Source: Rotaria sp. Silwood1
Taxonomy: Eukaryota > Rotifera > Eurotatoria > Philodinida > Philodinidae
Assembly: GCA_905250075.1 (NCBI GenBank)
Contig: CAJNOP010000046.1
Coordinates: forward strand, 312,112-376,111
Direction of reading: 5' to 3'
Length of the DNA: 64,000 bases
Part shown: one piece after another, positions 1-12,700 of the stretch
How the letters are laid out: each line of letters begins with the position of its first letter
Position numbering within the stretch: the stretch's first letter is position 1
The notes under the pieces: model-generated
Databases searched by the model: none
The model's input: only the letters and a program-made list of their open reading frames with translations
What the model was told of the DNA's origin: nothing
Program-made: the position numbers and the translations under genes

Positions 1-289
1 CGATATTAGCTTGCTAGAGTAGTCTTCTAGTTTGAATTGAACTTTAAATCTAATTTAGCTTTTCTTTCAATGTTGTTCTTTTCTTATTCTTTGAAATAAT
101 TATGTTTCTTCAATTAGAATATATCATTTCGGATATATAAGTCTACTCTATTGAACTCCTCTCTTAAAAAGTGTTAGGTCTTCAAATGGAATTATCGTTT
201 AGTGTTTACTCTAACCTGACAAAAAAATCCATTGCACAACTCGAATTCAATCTTAACCAATTACATGAAGCAGTAAACATATATTGACT
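1..289. other. AT-rich intergenic sequence, no gene seen
   Basis: No reading frame with plausible codon use and no splice-bounded exon is visible on either strand. It flanks the MITE that begins at 298. Confidence 0.5.
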
Positions 290-297
290 CATTTGTC

Positions 298-513
298 CAG
301 GGGCGGCGCGAGCGGGAGAGTTAGGGGAGGTACCTCCTGCTTTGATAATTCTGGTTCAGAATTTTTCTTAATGTAGAGAGATTAATAAACAGTTTTCTCC
401 GATTTTGGAAAAATATAATCGAACAAATTTTATAAATTTTACGAAAAATTTTAGGCTACTTTCTCCGATTTTTGGGTGCCCCTCCCTGTTCTGACCTCTT
501 CGCGCCGCTCCTG
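298..513. mobile_element. hAT-like MITE (216 bp) with 8-bp target duplication
   Basis: The element begins CAGGGGCGGCGCGAG and ends in the reverse complement of CAGGAGCGGCGCGAA. This gives terminal inverted repeats of about 14 bp that continue imperfectly for about 40 bp. It is flanked by an exact 8-bp direct repeat, CATTTGTC, at 290-297 and 514-521. An 8-bp duplication and a CAGGGGCGG-type end are typical of hAT transposons. At 216 bp with no coding potential it must be a non-autonomous copy. Its GC-rich ends stand out from the AT-rich surroundings. Confidence 0.85.
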
Positions 514-521
514 CATTTGTC

Positions 522-1576
522 TCAATTTTCGCTTTTGAATCTGAGATAACATATTTATCAGGATAATTTTCATGATACTACTTTAGGAAAGTAGAAAAGA
601 ATCACTTACGTCTTTTTTTCTTTAATGGAGAATAACTGAAGAAGATAAATGTTTTTTGCTTTTATTTATTTTTATTTTGATGATATTTTATTGGTTTTTT
701 TCTTCCACAATATGTGTATAACTCCGATTACGTCAGAAATTTAACCAATGAATATCGAGAGTAAAAAAAACCAATCATTTTCTTTTTCTATTTGTCAAAG
801 GAAATTTTCTAATACCACTCTCGACAGATAAACATAAACATTCTCGAATAATAGTATTTTTTGTAAAGTATATCAGACTTAATATCATATGATTATTAAT
901 ATGTGAACGATAATAAATATCGATAAACAAACAAGAGTATGAGTGAAAGTCGTGATGAGGAAACTCTTTAAACTTCAAGCAAATAAGAATAATGATAATG
1001 ATAGTAACAAAAAAAATATCATGAACAAAGACATAGGCATTTAATCGTAACAATCAATTTTTTTAATTATATGAAATAATAAAAAAAAGTTATTGCTTAC
1101 AGTAATTTTCGCTACAAGAATACGAACATAAGAAATTATTCATAAAAATACGTGCCGTACAATTTTCTTCAATATGATGAAAAACAACTTTCATAAAATC
1201 TTGGTTAAATCAATAGTGAAACTTCTTCCCAAAGCACATTCAAACTATCTTTAAATTTTTTTCTTGCCTTATAAGAAATATTTGATTATTATTATTTATC
1301 ATACATTGTTTTATTTCTATTTTAGATTATATTGAAAGATATATTATTATCTATCGAATTCGATTTATGTATTCGATTGAATTTTGTCTCTTTTTGCTTT
1401 GTGATTCTTCATGCATTGCTTACATTAATTTACAAAAAAATATAAATCATCGTAGAAAGAGTTAATATTTATAGTTTACAATTATCATTATAAGCTGATA
1501 GACAGATTGCAAGTTAATTAAGATCTTGTTTATTAGTGATAAATACAAAAAAAAGTTTCTAAATGAATGAATAATT
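522..1576. other. AT-rich intergenic sequence, no gene seen
   Basis: The stretch is rich in homopolymer runs. The only longer open frame (775-1053, minus) is a hydrophobic, low-complexity translation without domain or splice signals and is not credible as a gene. Confidence 0.5.
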
Positions 1577-1864
1577 CTAACTGGGTTCAAATACACGAAG
1601 TCGTCCGATCACTTCTTGTCCACACACTGGACATGAGAAGCATTCGCTTGCACATTTATAACAACAGACTAGATGTTGACAATTAATGAATAATATGCAG
1701 ATTTTATTCACGTTACATCTTCGACATGGACCATAGCAAAATGGATGCTGATCTTCCGCATGTTCAGAACGATCTATCAATAGAAGTTTATGTTATAGGA
1801 TAATTTATGTACAAAAGAAAACTACTACCAACTCACTTTGATTTGGTAATGATGCTTGAGCCAT
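1577..1864 (-). CDS. Small RING-finger protein (2 exons, 74 aa)
   Basis: Exons read 1864-1837 and 1773-1577 (stop TAG) with a 63-bp GT...AG intron; the frame is continuous. The product is almost only a C3HC4 RING: CRRC, then NC-QH-LVCC, YKC and CPVC, with the spacing of the C-terminal RING of IAP- and MIB-type E3 ligases. Such RINGs bind two zinc ions and recruit an E2, so ubiquitin ligase or adaptor activity is inferred. No BIR, ankyrin or membrane segment is present. The ATG at 1862-1864 was chosen as the first in frame. The frame stays open a little upstream and an AG lies at 1874-1875, so this could be the 3' end of a longer gene. The RING call is sure; completeness is not. Confidence 0.65.
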
Positions 1865-1874
1865 GCTCAAAATC

Positions 1875-3779
1875 TTATTGAATATGTGTATGTAAATTTT
1901 ACTTCTGTTTTCTTTAAAACTTTTTCATATGTCAATGTGCTAATGTTTTATTTTAAAATAAAACATACAAATGAGATATATATAAATCTTAAATATTTCC
2001 TCTGTGTCAGATGTTGGAACATACCGATGACGCTTCTTTTTTCCAAGACAATCTATCGAAAGAGAAGAAAGGAGAGAACAAAAAAAAAATGTCATACATT
2101 TCATGAAAAAAAAACAAACAGCAATAAATATCCATAAAAAAGTAAGAAAGAACGAAACAGTGCCGTTCGAATGTGCCGTGTCTGGTAGCCATGGCAGTAA
2201 ATGAATGAGTCGAAAAAGAAAGATCATGATATTGTTTTTCTCCTTATTTTCTCTTTTTCAACTAAAAGTCAATATTTAGCCTAATTCTATTCCCGTTTTC
2301 TTTTGCTTCTTGCATTTCAATGATATTCGGCGATTCCAACGGAATCAATGAAATAATTTGTGTCAGTCGGTGACAAATTGTTATGATACGGGATCTTTTA
2401 AATACATCATAAACAACTTACTTTGAACGCAGACATAGATTTTCTATGAACCTAAAACTCATGCAGTTGATAAACAGAAAATTTTTCTCAGTTCTCTTAA
2501 ATCAATAATCATATTCTCTTTATCTGCGAGAAAGAAATTATGATAACATATTTTATCAAATTGATTTTGAAATGTCTGTGGACTCGACTTCAAGTTTTTT
2601 AACTACGAGTTTAATGGAAATTATTTATAACCTGAAAAAAAATACTGTAGAATATGCTTTTAGCATAGTTATATGATATATTATGTACGTAGAGAGAACT
2701 ATTATAAATATTTGTTAATTATTAATTTAGAAAAATAATATAAACATAATTTAAGTGTAATAATTGACATAAATATTTTAGAACTCTTTTTTCTATTTAT
2801 TTATAAAAATACGCTCAAATCTAATTTTTTCTTATTATGCTTTTAAATGTAACACTGAGAGGTGCTTACATAATAATATAAAGAGGGATTATGATGTTCA
2901 AAGATGGATCAATAAAAAACATGGCATGGTTTTTACAGATGCCATCAATATCATTATACCGGACGAAAAAAAAGCATAGAAAAGTTAAAAATTTGAGAAG
3001 AAACAAATGAAGGAAAGAAGGTCGAAGCGAAGAAGAGTGCTCATGTGACTGTCAAGGCCAGAAAAAAGAAAAAGGAGAGGAAAGGAAGAATGTTTTTTGC
3101 ATGCTCTTTTCTTTGTGTAAAATTATTTGATTTCAATAAATTATAACCATTTTAAGAGAAGTAATTCATGTTTTTCTATCAATTGTTTTACACAATTACT
3201 ACGAAAAACCTAACCACGATGATTCTTCTTTCTTTCGTGAAAACCATTCCGAAGAATAACATCATTAAAGAAGAGTGAACGATCAAAATCTATTATGCAC
3301 ATACATTTTAATCTGCTCTAAATGTAGTACTTAACGTAAACTTTTAATCAATGTTCATTAGTCATAGTATATAGATTACGAGTTAAAACAAAGAAGCAAT
3401 GATGTACCAGTCGAAGGCCAACACAGAATTTCTTCTGTAATAGCTATTGCTATGACTTAGGAAACACCTAGAAGAAAGGAAATAACCATGAAAAATGAAG
3501 AAATGTATATGTGAAAAAAAGATTGTCTAAGTGCCTCGGTGGAGATGAAACGTTTTGCTCTTAACTATCTAAGTTTTTTTCGAGAGTTTCTGAATGTTTC
3601 TTAGACATCTATCAATGGTTGATTTCACGGATCATTTATTTGTTCATATAAATCGTAGATATTTAAATTCATTTACTAATTTGATTGTTTTATGCATTTA
3701 TTTCTATTTGTATAAGAAACAATTGTATCACTATTCTTGACAGATTAATAGATTTCTTTTTCATTTTTTCAAGTACCCA
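1875..3779. other. Intergenic sequence, nothing recognised
   Basis: AT-rich sequence with purine-rich and pyrimidine-rich runs. Open frames between about 1940 and 2230 overlap each other on both strands and are low-complexity. No exon or repeat with defined ends was found. Confidence 0.45.
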
Positions 3780-4330
3780 AATATTAGATCATCGGTGCTA
3801 GTTTTATTGAGGTAGGCGATTTTGAGATAACATAAAAATCATCTGCAAAAATATGACTTGAATGAATTTCGATACATTCAACTAAATCATAATGGAACAC
3901 AATAAATAGGTAAGGGCAAAGACTAATATCATTCGGTAGTTCGATGTTCGTATAAAAATTTTCCGATGGCTTACTCCAAACACTACATACACCTATCTAT
4001 TTTTTATCGAAAATACTATCATTTTCAACATATTAAGAGATATCTCTGCCTTTATAGTTTAATCACAAGAGTTATATGATTACATGATCATAGGCCTTCT
4101 GATAATCTACATAGATAGTTATTGTTTATATATTGGCAGCTATACTGATTTTACTTCTTGATAAATTGGCAAAATTGTTGTAAGTAGAAGACATCTTGAA
4201 CGAAATCCTGATTGTTCTACTGGCACTACAAGGTCCATTTATACCCAGTACACGAAATATTATTGATAATATGATTCAAGATGGCGTTGCTTTCAATTTA
4301 TATCTATTTTAGTAAATATTGACACAACTA
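3780..4330 (-). pseudogene. Decayed non-LTR retrotransposon reverse transcriptase
   Basis: Read on the minus strand, this stretch gives consecutive reverse-transcriptase motifs in the right order. EQSGFR lies near 4217-4200, YVDYQKAYDH (the FxDFxKAFD catalytic motif) near 4110-4080, a palm segment resembling SPLLFxLxxxDL near 3920-3870, and FADD (the YADD box with its aspartates) at 3849-3838. The motifs lie in different frames and are separated by stop codons, so the copy is dead. Motif style resembles jockey/RTE-like LINE elements. No endonuclease domain, 3' tail or target duplication could be set, so the element's ends are unknown. Confidence 0.7.
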
Positions 4331-6106
4331 CCAAATATACATGGTAAATGTGTTTCTTCTCGGCAAGAACGCATTTCACCGTTCTCACTTATACATCTAT
4401 TTCAGACTATAATAAAAATAATTTAATTCGAAGACTAATACTTTTCAATGTCAACCAACATTTGAATGGTTTTCTTAATATTTCACACCAAATGCAACAC
4501 AAACAACTTAATATCATACAATTCTTTGCATATGATATCTATTATCAGCGAATAACGTATCAATTTAACATCTAAACATTTAAGAAACTTCTTCTATATA
4601 AAGCAGAGCTCATATTTGTTCAAGTATTCGTAAAATTACAAATGGAAAGACCTGTCTCTTGATGCAAAATTCTTTAAAAAGAAAATATTTACGTTAAATA
4701 TTAATATGACTAAGTGTTATATAATAAAATATTTATTTTCGAAATGTCAACTAGCAAAATATATCTTTTTAGAAATTAATTACCAAAACAGATGCATTAT
4801 TTCACTTGTTGACATTTAATCGAAATCGGAAAATTAAAACACTATGTTGAAATGACAAAAAATTGTGTTAGAAAAAAGAATATCATTTTTTATTATTTAT
4901 AACGTGAAAAAAAGATCAACAAATAAAAATCTTGATTTTTAAAGTCTTTAACAATCATCTTATTATATTAACAACAAAAATACATTACAGAAATCTAACT
5001 TTTCTTTTACATGTAAACAATTACAAGTATCAGATAAAGATAGTCATGATGAAATTTCTTGAGTAAATAAATTGAATTGAAAAAAAAAATGAATTTATCA
5101 AAATTCATGTATATGGAAAAGATGCATTAAGTTCTTTGGTAATTCAATAATGAATTAAATGTTGTAGACGAATGTTAATCTGAAACAAATAAATCGTGTG
5201 AACATTATGCTGATTGAAGTATTTTTGCAATTGTAAAATTAGGCGACAGATAATAGAATGTGAATGTAGGAAAGAATAAAAGCTCAAATTTAAAGAGAAG
5301 AAAACACGAAAGTTTTGTGTATTCAGATTTAATTCAAAATTATGTCCTAGAACTATTCAAGAAACATTCGTTATACTTTCTTTTTTACATGGATAGATTT
5401 ATGAGTTTACTGTAATCTATAAATTAAGAATTTTCTTTTAGTAAAGAGTTTTCAACTGCTTCATAAAAATAATGATCATTTTATCTATGAAAAAACGATA
5501 GAGAAAAAACATATCAATATCTCGCTATATTTAAAAAAAACTTGAAACCGCATTTTAGGACGTTTTTTCATTCCTTGAATTTGTTTTGCATTATTGCGAA
5601 GTAACTCATAGAAATCTAGAAAATAATTAATAATCTATTCAAGGACCAGAAACACTAGATATGAGTATAAATACGAATGTTAAGTGAACTCATTTCATTA
5701 AGCATGAAGCCTTACACAACAGCAAAGAGTAGTAGATTTCCAAATTTCGTATAACCGATGTAGATCTTTTTTTGTACTTTCAGTCGGCTGTGATTTTGAG
5801 TACTCGACAATGAACATAAGTGTGATCGTTTCGTAACATTTCGATGAGTTGTGACTAATTATTGTTCGATCAACTGCTGATTTCTCGTTTTTATGGTGTA
5901 TTCTCACTTGTGAATGAAATGTTCAGAAACAAGAACTTTGACACCCCTACTTTTTGTTTTTGAAAGTTGTCATCAAGCGATGTTGAATGCCCGAAATCTT
6001 TTTTTAAACCTTAGTGAATATCACAAAAGGAGTTAATTGTCTCATTCATACTATCTTAAGTAAAAGTGTGACATTACACATCGAGTTCACTTAAAGTTAT
6101 CCGAGG
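4331..6106. other. Intergenic sequence, nothing recognised
   Basis: AT-rich; it may hold more 5' remains of the reverse-transcriptase element since it lies upstream of it on the minus strand, but no motif could be identified. Short open frames (4348-4575 plus, 5698-5907 minus) lack family features. Confidence 0.4.
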
Positions 6107-6569
6107 TCATTCGTCATGAGAAGCACAATCATCTTGCGAGTTGAATGGACTTATATTGTTAGTACTCGGTGATGAATGAGTAGTATTATTGACCAGAATT
6201 CTGGACAAATCATCTATTCCTTGTGCCCTATCAAGTTCATATGGCTGTTGGGGGCATTGTTCCATTGATTGATTACCATAATTTATGACTGTAAATTTGC
6301 ACGTGTACTAAAAAGAAACAATAATACTTAGAATTTCTCGAATTTTGTGTGCATGATGTAAAAGATATTACTCTGAATATCCCGTTATAGATTGATCGAA
6401 ATTCTCTTTTAATGAAATGTTTACGATCGATAATTACATGTATAAATTTTGATTGTCTTATCTGATATCAGATTCTTTGATTCTTTTTCTTTTGTGGTAT
6501 ACTTGTCTGCTTTTTTTTCTGCCGTGTATCATCTTGTATGTAACACTTAAATTGTTAAGTGCTGTTTCT
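6107..6569 (-). CDS. Unidentified gene, 3' exons only (partial)
   Basis: The last exon reads 6307-6107 (66 residues, stop TGA) and is preceded by a strong 3' splice site (TGTTTCTTTTTAG). The exon before it reads 6461-6372, with a 64-bp intron and continuous frame. A further upstream exon, about 6569-6503, joins in frame through a shorter 41-bp intron and is less sure. The joined product is basic and then polar: it includes DRKHFIKREFRSIYNGIFR, and ends in a Ser/Thr/Asn-rich tail (NNTTHSSPSTNNISPF). A basic juxtamembrane segment before a polar tail is reminiscent of the cytosolic end of a membrane receptor, but no membrane segment was found and no family is recognised. Upstream exons probably lie above 6570; a strong GTAAGT donor is at 6701-6696. 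Confidence 0.45.
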
Positions 6570-6702
6570 TTTGTTCGAATGAATGTAGGATTTTATTTTG
6601 TTCTTTCATTTTGTATCATCGGAAAATAATCCCTTAGTTTTTATTAATTTAAATGGATTATTTTTAATGGATAGGCGAGAGATATAATTAAAACTACTTA
6701 CT

Positions 6703-7788
6703 AGATGTTCTTCGGATAATTTAGTATCAATTTAAAAAAAATTCGAACTCTCTTCTCAAGTGACTTTGATACAGAAATCTCTCAGCTTCCGAATGATGTT
6801 TTTTGATAAGAAAAATGTTTTTCAAGCTTTTTCTTTATTTATCCTATGAAATAACTAGTATTCTCGAACTACAGCATACCATTTAGAAGCTAGTGCACTA
6901 TTTTATGGAACCTACATCTCAAATATGAGTTTGATCTTGATGTTAAATTTTTTATTCAATCTTTAGATCAACCTGACAAAAGAAAACAATAGAAAACTAT
7001 ACTCATTTCCTTCTCCTTGTAATAGACTACTGTAAGTTGTGAAAGTACGAAGAAAACAACTGTTAAAAATAAACTAATGAGAATAGCTTATGCATATTTA
7101 TATTCATTGACATTTATCTTGCCTCATTATGGGCAAAAGTCAAATTATTTTCACGGATTTTTCCATTTTATCATGCTTGAAAAATTGTGCCACTAAATGG
7201 GATTTTAATCCTACGTGAAAGAATGAGATATCGTCATTACATAGTATGGACACATTTATTTGTGTTCTAAATATAGAACCGAGTCATTTCATAAGGATTT
7301 CTAAAACAAATATGAAATGATTTGTTTTTATATAATACGTATTGAATCAACATAAAAAACTTCAGAGTAATTAATAATCAACTAGAATTTTCAGGGATAT
7401 AATTGAAAACCAGTTAGTCTAGATGTAATTCTTTGCATAGCATTTACTGTTGCCTTAAAAAGACTCCTGTGAGTCATACAAATCAATAACTTTTTTAAAG
7501 GTTTATCTAAATCGATTTCTATTTCTTTTTACAGATTCCAAGTTAGATGAAGTCGATTTTGTTACTGAGAAGTAACATAATCATCAATTGTATAGTTTAC
7601 GGATAAAAAGCTATATGACTTTGGTAGCTCAGATAAAACGTCATTTAATCGGAAAACAAGATATTGACATACATAAATTTAGGCATTTATAATATATTTT
7701 TTTCTCAACATATTGCGATAAAATACAACGTTTTCGAATCGATATAGTTTTGTTATATAATGAATGATGAGTGACTTAAAATAATACT
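6703..7788. other. Gene-poor sequence, possible upstream exons of the minus-strand gene
   Basis: A short run of plausible codons on the minus strand (ending at the donor at 6701) could be an exon, but it cannot be delimited. Nothing else is recognised. Confidence 0.3.
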
Positions 7789-8371
7789 TAATACCCATTT
7801 CAAAAAAGAAAAAGTGTGACTATTTTTTGAATAACTTTTGATCGAAACTAGGTAGCGAGGTGCGTTTTTCATCGTTTAAAAGAGGAGATGAAACTGCGTC
7901 AAACTGTCTATACCAGATTTTCTTGAACAAGTTTTCTCAGGGTCTACCATCATGTTTGTTAAACACAAAAGATTATCTAACGTAATAGTTTTACGATCTC
8001 AATTTTCAGGAGTGCACTAGCATCGTTAACTGAAAATCTATAAAATCTGTAAGTCTCATGTTATAAGTTTTAGCCGATCAGAAGTTATGCACATTTTACT
8101 GCATTTGATCGACAGATTTTTCATGAAAAATTGACCTTTTTTTCTCATTTTTCACCAAACAAATCCATCCTATAAACTTATTCAAAAGCCTAGATTTTTT
8201 GAAAAAATTGGTGAGAGACTCTGAGAAAACTTTTCAGAAAAATCTAATGTACACTATTTGATGCAATCTCATCTCCTCTTTTAAACGGTGAAAACCGCAT
8301 TTCTCTACCTAGCTTCTATCAAAACTTATTCAAAAAATACTCACACTTTTTGTTTTTTGAAATGGGTATTA
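7789..8371. mobile_element. Foldback element with about 160-bp inverted repeats
   Basis: The sequence starting TAATACCCATTTCAAAAAA at 7789 recurs inverted, ending at 8371. The arms (about 7789-7950 and 8205-8371) match at roughly 80% over about 160 bp, including the shared blocks GTTTAAAAGAGGAGATGA and AAGTTTTCTCAG. The 255-bp centre has no open frame. The outer flanks do not show a clear target duplication, so the superfamily is unknown. Long inverted repeats with a non-coding centre fit a foldback-type or MITE-like non-autonomous DNA transposon. Confidence 0.75.
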
Positions 8372-9703
8372 GTATTGGTTGTTTCAAAAAATTCATCATG
8401 ACAGCAGTAAATTTTATGGTTTTTGGTATAGATGTAAATCTTTTAAAATATAATTAACGTGTTTTGGAATTGACTCTCTGATTAGTGGCAACAGTTTTAT
8501 AACTGAATTTCGTATATTTTTGAAACGCCTATGAATTTTAACTTAACGTTGCCCATTCTTGAGAATCTTATAAGCCATCATTATCTTTTCTTTGTGGTCT
8601 TATATTTCAGAATACTCTTTGATCTAAAAACTCTTCAGCGAATGATGTCAAATGTATCGTAATTCAACAAAATCATTTAAAACAACAGTGCTATTTAATA
8701 AATAGATTCATGACCTAAAGTCTGTGTTGACTGTATTCCATTCAGCAAAGTATACTCTACGTTTGAAGGTGAAAAACAAGTGTCTTCTTCACCTGTAATG
8801 TAGAGTCGCGTCGTTTCTAGAAGAAGCTCAAAGGCTTTTGGAGGAAGTTCGACTACCATCTGGCTACGTCACTCAAATATATGCGTTGATACGGATCGAT
8901 GTAAGATCAGAGCGACCTCTTAAGAACAATGCGTGTACAAATATGTTATTTCCGCAAAAACACATTATTGGTTTGTTTTCGAGCGACATACTTTGCAACA
9001 ATAATGAAAGGACTTTGTGATTTGAAATGATTTAATAATCAAAGTTCTTGTTCTATTAATGTGAATAAAAAAAACATGATTCGTATTCCTCGTCGAATAT
9101 TATTATTGCATACATTAATTATACGAAATCAGAATAGATTTGTGAACAATGTATCGAACCTACATAACAGTAGGTGAAATGATTTTTTTATTCATCGTTT
9201 TTTTTTCATTTCACATAATATTAAAAAAATCTTCTTGAAAATTTAATGGATATCAAGAAAAAATTATTAGATTGGATATGAGCAAAATTTAAAAAAGTTC
9301 TTTTGCTCTTTTATATTTGACAAAATACGAGATAAATATGTTCGTATTGTATGTTGCATACGAAATGGTCGTCATTCAAACAACATTAAAATCCATCACT
9401 TACACTGAATATGCAAAGCTAATATAATCTAAAGATAACATATCATTGACGGTAAGCTAAACACTAAAATTCGAATGATGATTTTCAAAAATTTTCCAAT
9501 GACAATATGCAATTTCTTTAATCGTTTTTGCACAAATATAATATGCATGACAAGATAACAAAGTTTTATCGACACTTTATTTTAGTCTGCAATGAAATAA
9601 TCTATATTCCATAATATTGAAGTTTATATTAAAAAAATAAATAAATCTAAAAGCTAATTTCTTAAATAGCTTTATTAATAAAATAAATATTTTTTTGTTA
9701 TAG
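8372..9703. other. Sequence upstream of the PEPC gene, no gene seen
   Basis: AT-rich and without a convincing exon. A 60-codon open frame at 8838-9020 begins with TTG and matches no family known to me. The promoter of the PEPC gene should lie here, but no clear TATA or initiator element could be chosen. Confidence 0.35.
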
Positions 9704-12700
9704 GCGATCGTTCGACTATTTTTATGTCATCAAAAGATCCAAAAGAATCTAAAAATGAAAATCATTCTATTGATGAATCACTTCGTGCTAATGTTCGATT
9801 ACTTGGTGATAGTCTTGGGCGAACTATAGCACATGATTTAGGTGAAAGTTTTGTTGAAGAAATTGAAACAATACGTCATTATGCAAAACTTCAAGATGAT
9901 GGTGCACAATTACATCAATATTTACATCAACTTCCAGACAATCATTTATTACCTGTTGCACGTGCTTTCAATCAATTTCTTCAATTAGCTAATATAGCTG
10001 AACAACATCATCGAGTTTGTTCAAAACGTATTGATGATGATAGTCGTAGTGCATTTCATCATGTGAAACTTATCGATTTATTTAAACGTATTGAAAAAGA
10101 AAATAAAAATGCAAAGCAATTATTTTTTGATACATTTACAAAAATGAATATTGACTTAGTATTAACAGCACATCCAACAGAAACTATACGACGAACATTA
10201 ATTCAAAAATATAATTTAATTGAAGAATGTTTAGCATTATTAGAAATGTTAGATCCTGAAGCTGAAGAAAAACATATTTCTGAAACAGCTTATCGAACAA
10301 GAGAACGTCTTCAAGAATTAATTAGTCAAGCATGGCATACAAATGAATTTCGACATGAACGACCATCACCTATTGATGGTAAGTTTAGTTTTAAACTTTG
10401 AATTTCTTTACTAACTAAGTTTCCAGAAATGATATGATGTTGTCAATACACATGAGTATTCAATTGTATTTGCTGAATAATCATATAGAGTCATGCGACC
10501 AAATTTTTTTTCTTTGTCTATTAAAAAAACTAAAAGTACTATTTCATATTAATTGTAGAAGCAAAATCAGGCTTTGCTGTTGTTGAAAATTCTCTTTGGG
10601 AAGCTGTACCAACATTTTTTCGTGATCTCGATCAATTACTTCTCGATACAGCTGGTCAACGTTTACCATTACATGCTGCACCAATTCGATTTGCATCATG
10701 GATGGGTGGTGATCGAGATGTAAGTTTCATTTTTTATACTAAACTTATGAAAACTATGTTTGAATAATTAATCATTGTATTGTGTAGGGTAATCCAAATG
10801 TGACGGCAGCAGTAACTACAGAAGTATTATTACTTGCTCGTTGGCAAGCAGCTGAACTTTATATATCTGCTTTAGAAAAACTCAAAACAGAATTATCGAT
10901 GACAAAAGCATCGTAAGTTTGATTTTATGAAACGAAAGCACAAATACATTTAGTATTTTGATTTTATAGAAATGAATTATTGAATTTAATTGATGATCAA
11001 AATGCAAACGAGCCTTATCGTGTACTCTTAAAGCATTTAATACGTCAAGTTCGAATAACACGTGATTGGTTACAAGCTCAATTAGATAATAAACCATTTA
11101 ATATTCCACAAGATATTGAACTTATTCAATCGACCAAACAACTTCAAGAACCTCTTAAAATTTGTTATCAATCATTATGTGAAAATAAACTTGATCTAAT
11201 TGCAAATGGTTTATTACTTGATATATTACGTCGTTTAGCATGTTTTGGTGTAACATTAACAAGATTAGATTTACGACAAGAATCTACACGGCATACAGAA
11301 GCTCTTGAAGAAATTATATCATATATTCTACCTCATGATAATAAATATTCAGAATGGAATGAAGAAAAAAAACAAAAATTTTTACTTAATGAACTTGTTT
11401 CAAAACGACCATTAATATCTCATCGACATAAATGGTCAAAAGATACTCAAGAAGTCTTAGATACATTTGAGATTATTGGTCGAAAGAATAATGAAGAAGC
11501 ATTAGGTTCTTATATTATATCCATGAGTAAACAACCATCAGATGTATTAGCAGTAGCATTATTTATGAAAGAAATAGCTAATGGAAAGACATTACCGGTG
11601 AGAATCTGTTTTTTCTTGAATTGATTAGTTTCTAAAAATGTATATGTTAAAGATTGTTCCATTATTTGAAAGATTGCATGATTTGGATCGTTCCAGTGAT
11701 ATTATTGATGGATTGTTGTCAATGAAAGGTTACCGAGATCTTATTAATAATAAACAAGAAGTGATGATTGGATATTCGGATTCGGCTAAAGATGCAGGGT
11801 ATGCAAACTGTATTTTTTTTTATTGTACTTTCAAAACGTATCTATCTAATATTGAATTGTTTTTACAATATTAATCGCTGTTTTATTTTTCATTGATTTG
11901 TATTATTTAAAAAAAAAATACTTTGTTTTGTTGATTTTAGTCAATTAGCAGCTGTCTGGGCTCAATATCGAGCTCAAGAACGTTTAGTAGAAGTATGTCA
12001 AAAGCATGGTGTTGCATTGACATTATTTCATGGTCGAGGTGGTACGGTTGCTAGAGGTGGTGGTCCATCTCATGCAGGTAAGTTGACATTGTTTACTAAT
12101 AATTCAAAATTACAATTCGAAAAAAAAAGTCAGTTTCAAACATGACCGACTAACTGACTGACTATTAAAATATATTGATCGACAAATATGAATATTTTCT
12201 AGCTATTTTATCTCAACCACCTGGATCTGTTAATAACAGTATTCGTGTTACTGAACAAGGTGAAATAATTCGATTTAAATTTGGTTTACCTGGTTTAGCA
12301 GTTTTATCCATGGAAATTTATGCTTGTGCTGTTTTAGAAGCTACACTTCTTCCTTTGCCAAAACCAAAAGATAGTTGGCGTAAAGAAATGAATAAATTGG
12401 CTGATCGAGCATATCGTACTTATAATTTAATTGTTCGAGAAAATCCAGATTTTGTACCGTATTTTCGAACAATAACACCGTTAAATGCACTTTCAGAACT
12501 TCCACTTGGTTCTCGACCAGCAAAACGAAGACAAGACGGTGGTATTGAAACTCTACGAGCTATTCCATGGATTTTTGCATGGACGTAAGTGACGTTTTGT
12601 TTGTTTTTGTGTTTTTATTTTTTGAGAATTTGTATTTAATCAAAATACTTCAATGAATATCACAGATGATTTTATTCATTTTCTATATAGAAAAACATAG

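Noticed and set aside
775..1053. 92-codon minus-strand open frame
   Set aside because: Hydrophobic, low-complexity translation of AT-rich DNA, no domain and no splice signals.
8838..9020. 60-codon plus-strand open frame
   Set aside because: Starts with TTG, no family resemblance and no splice sites.
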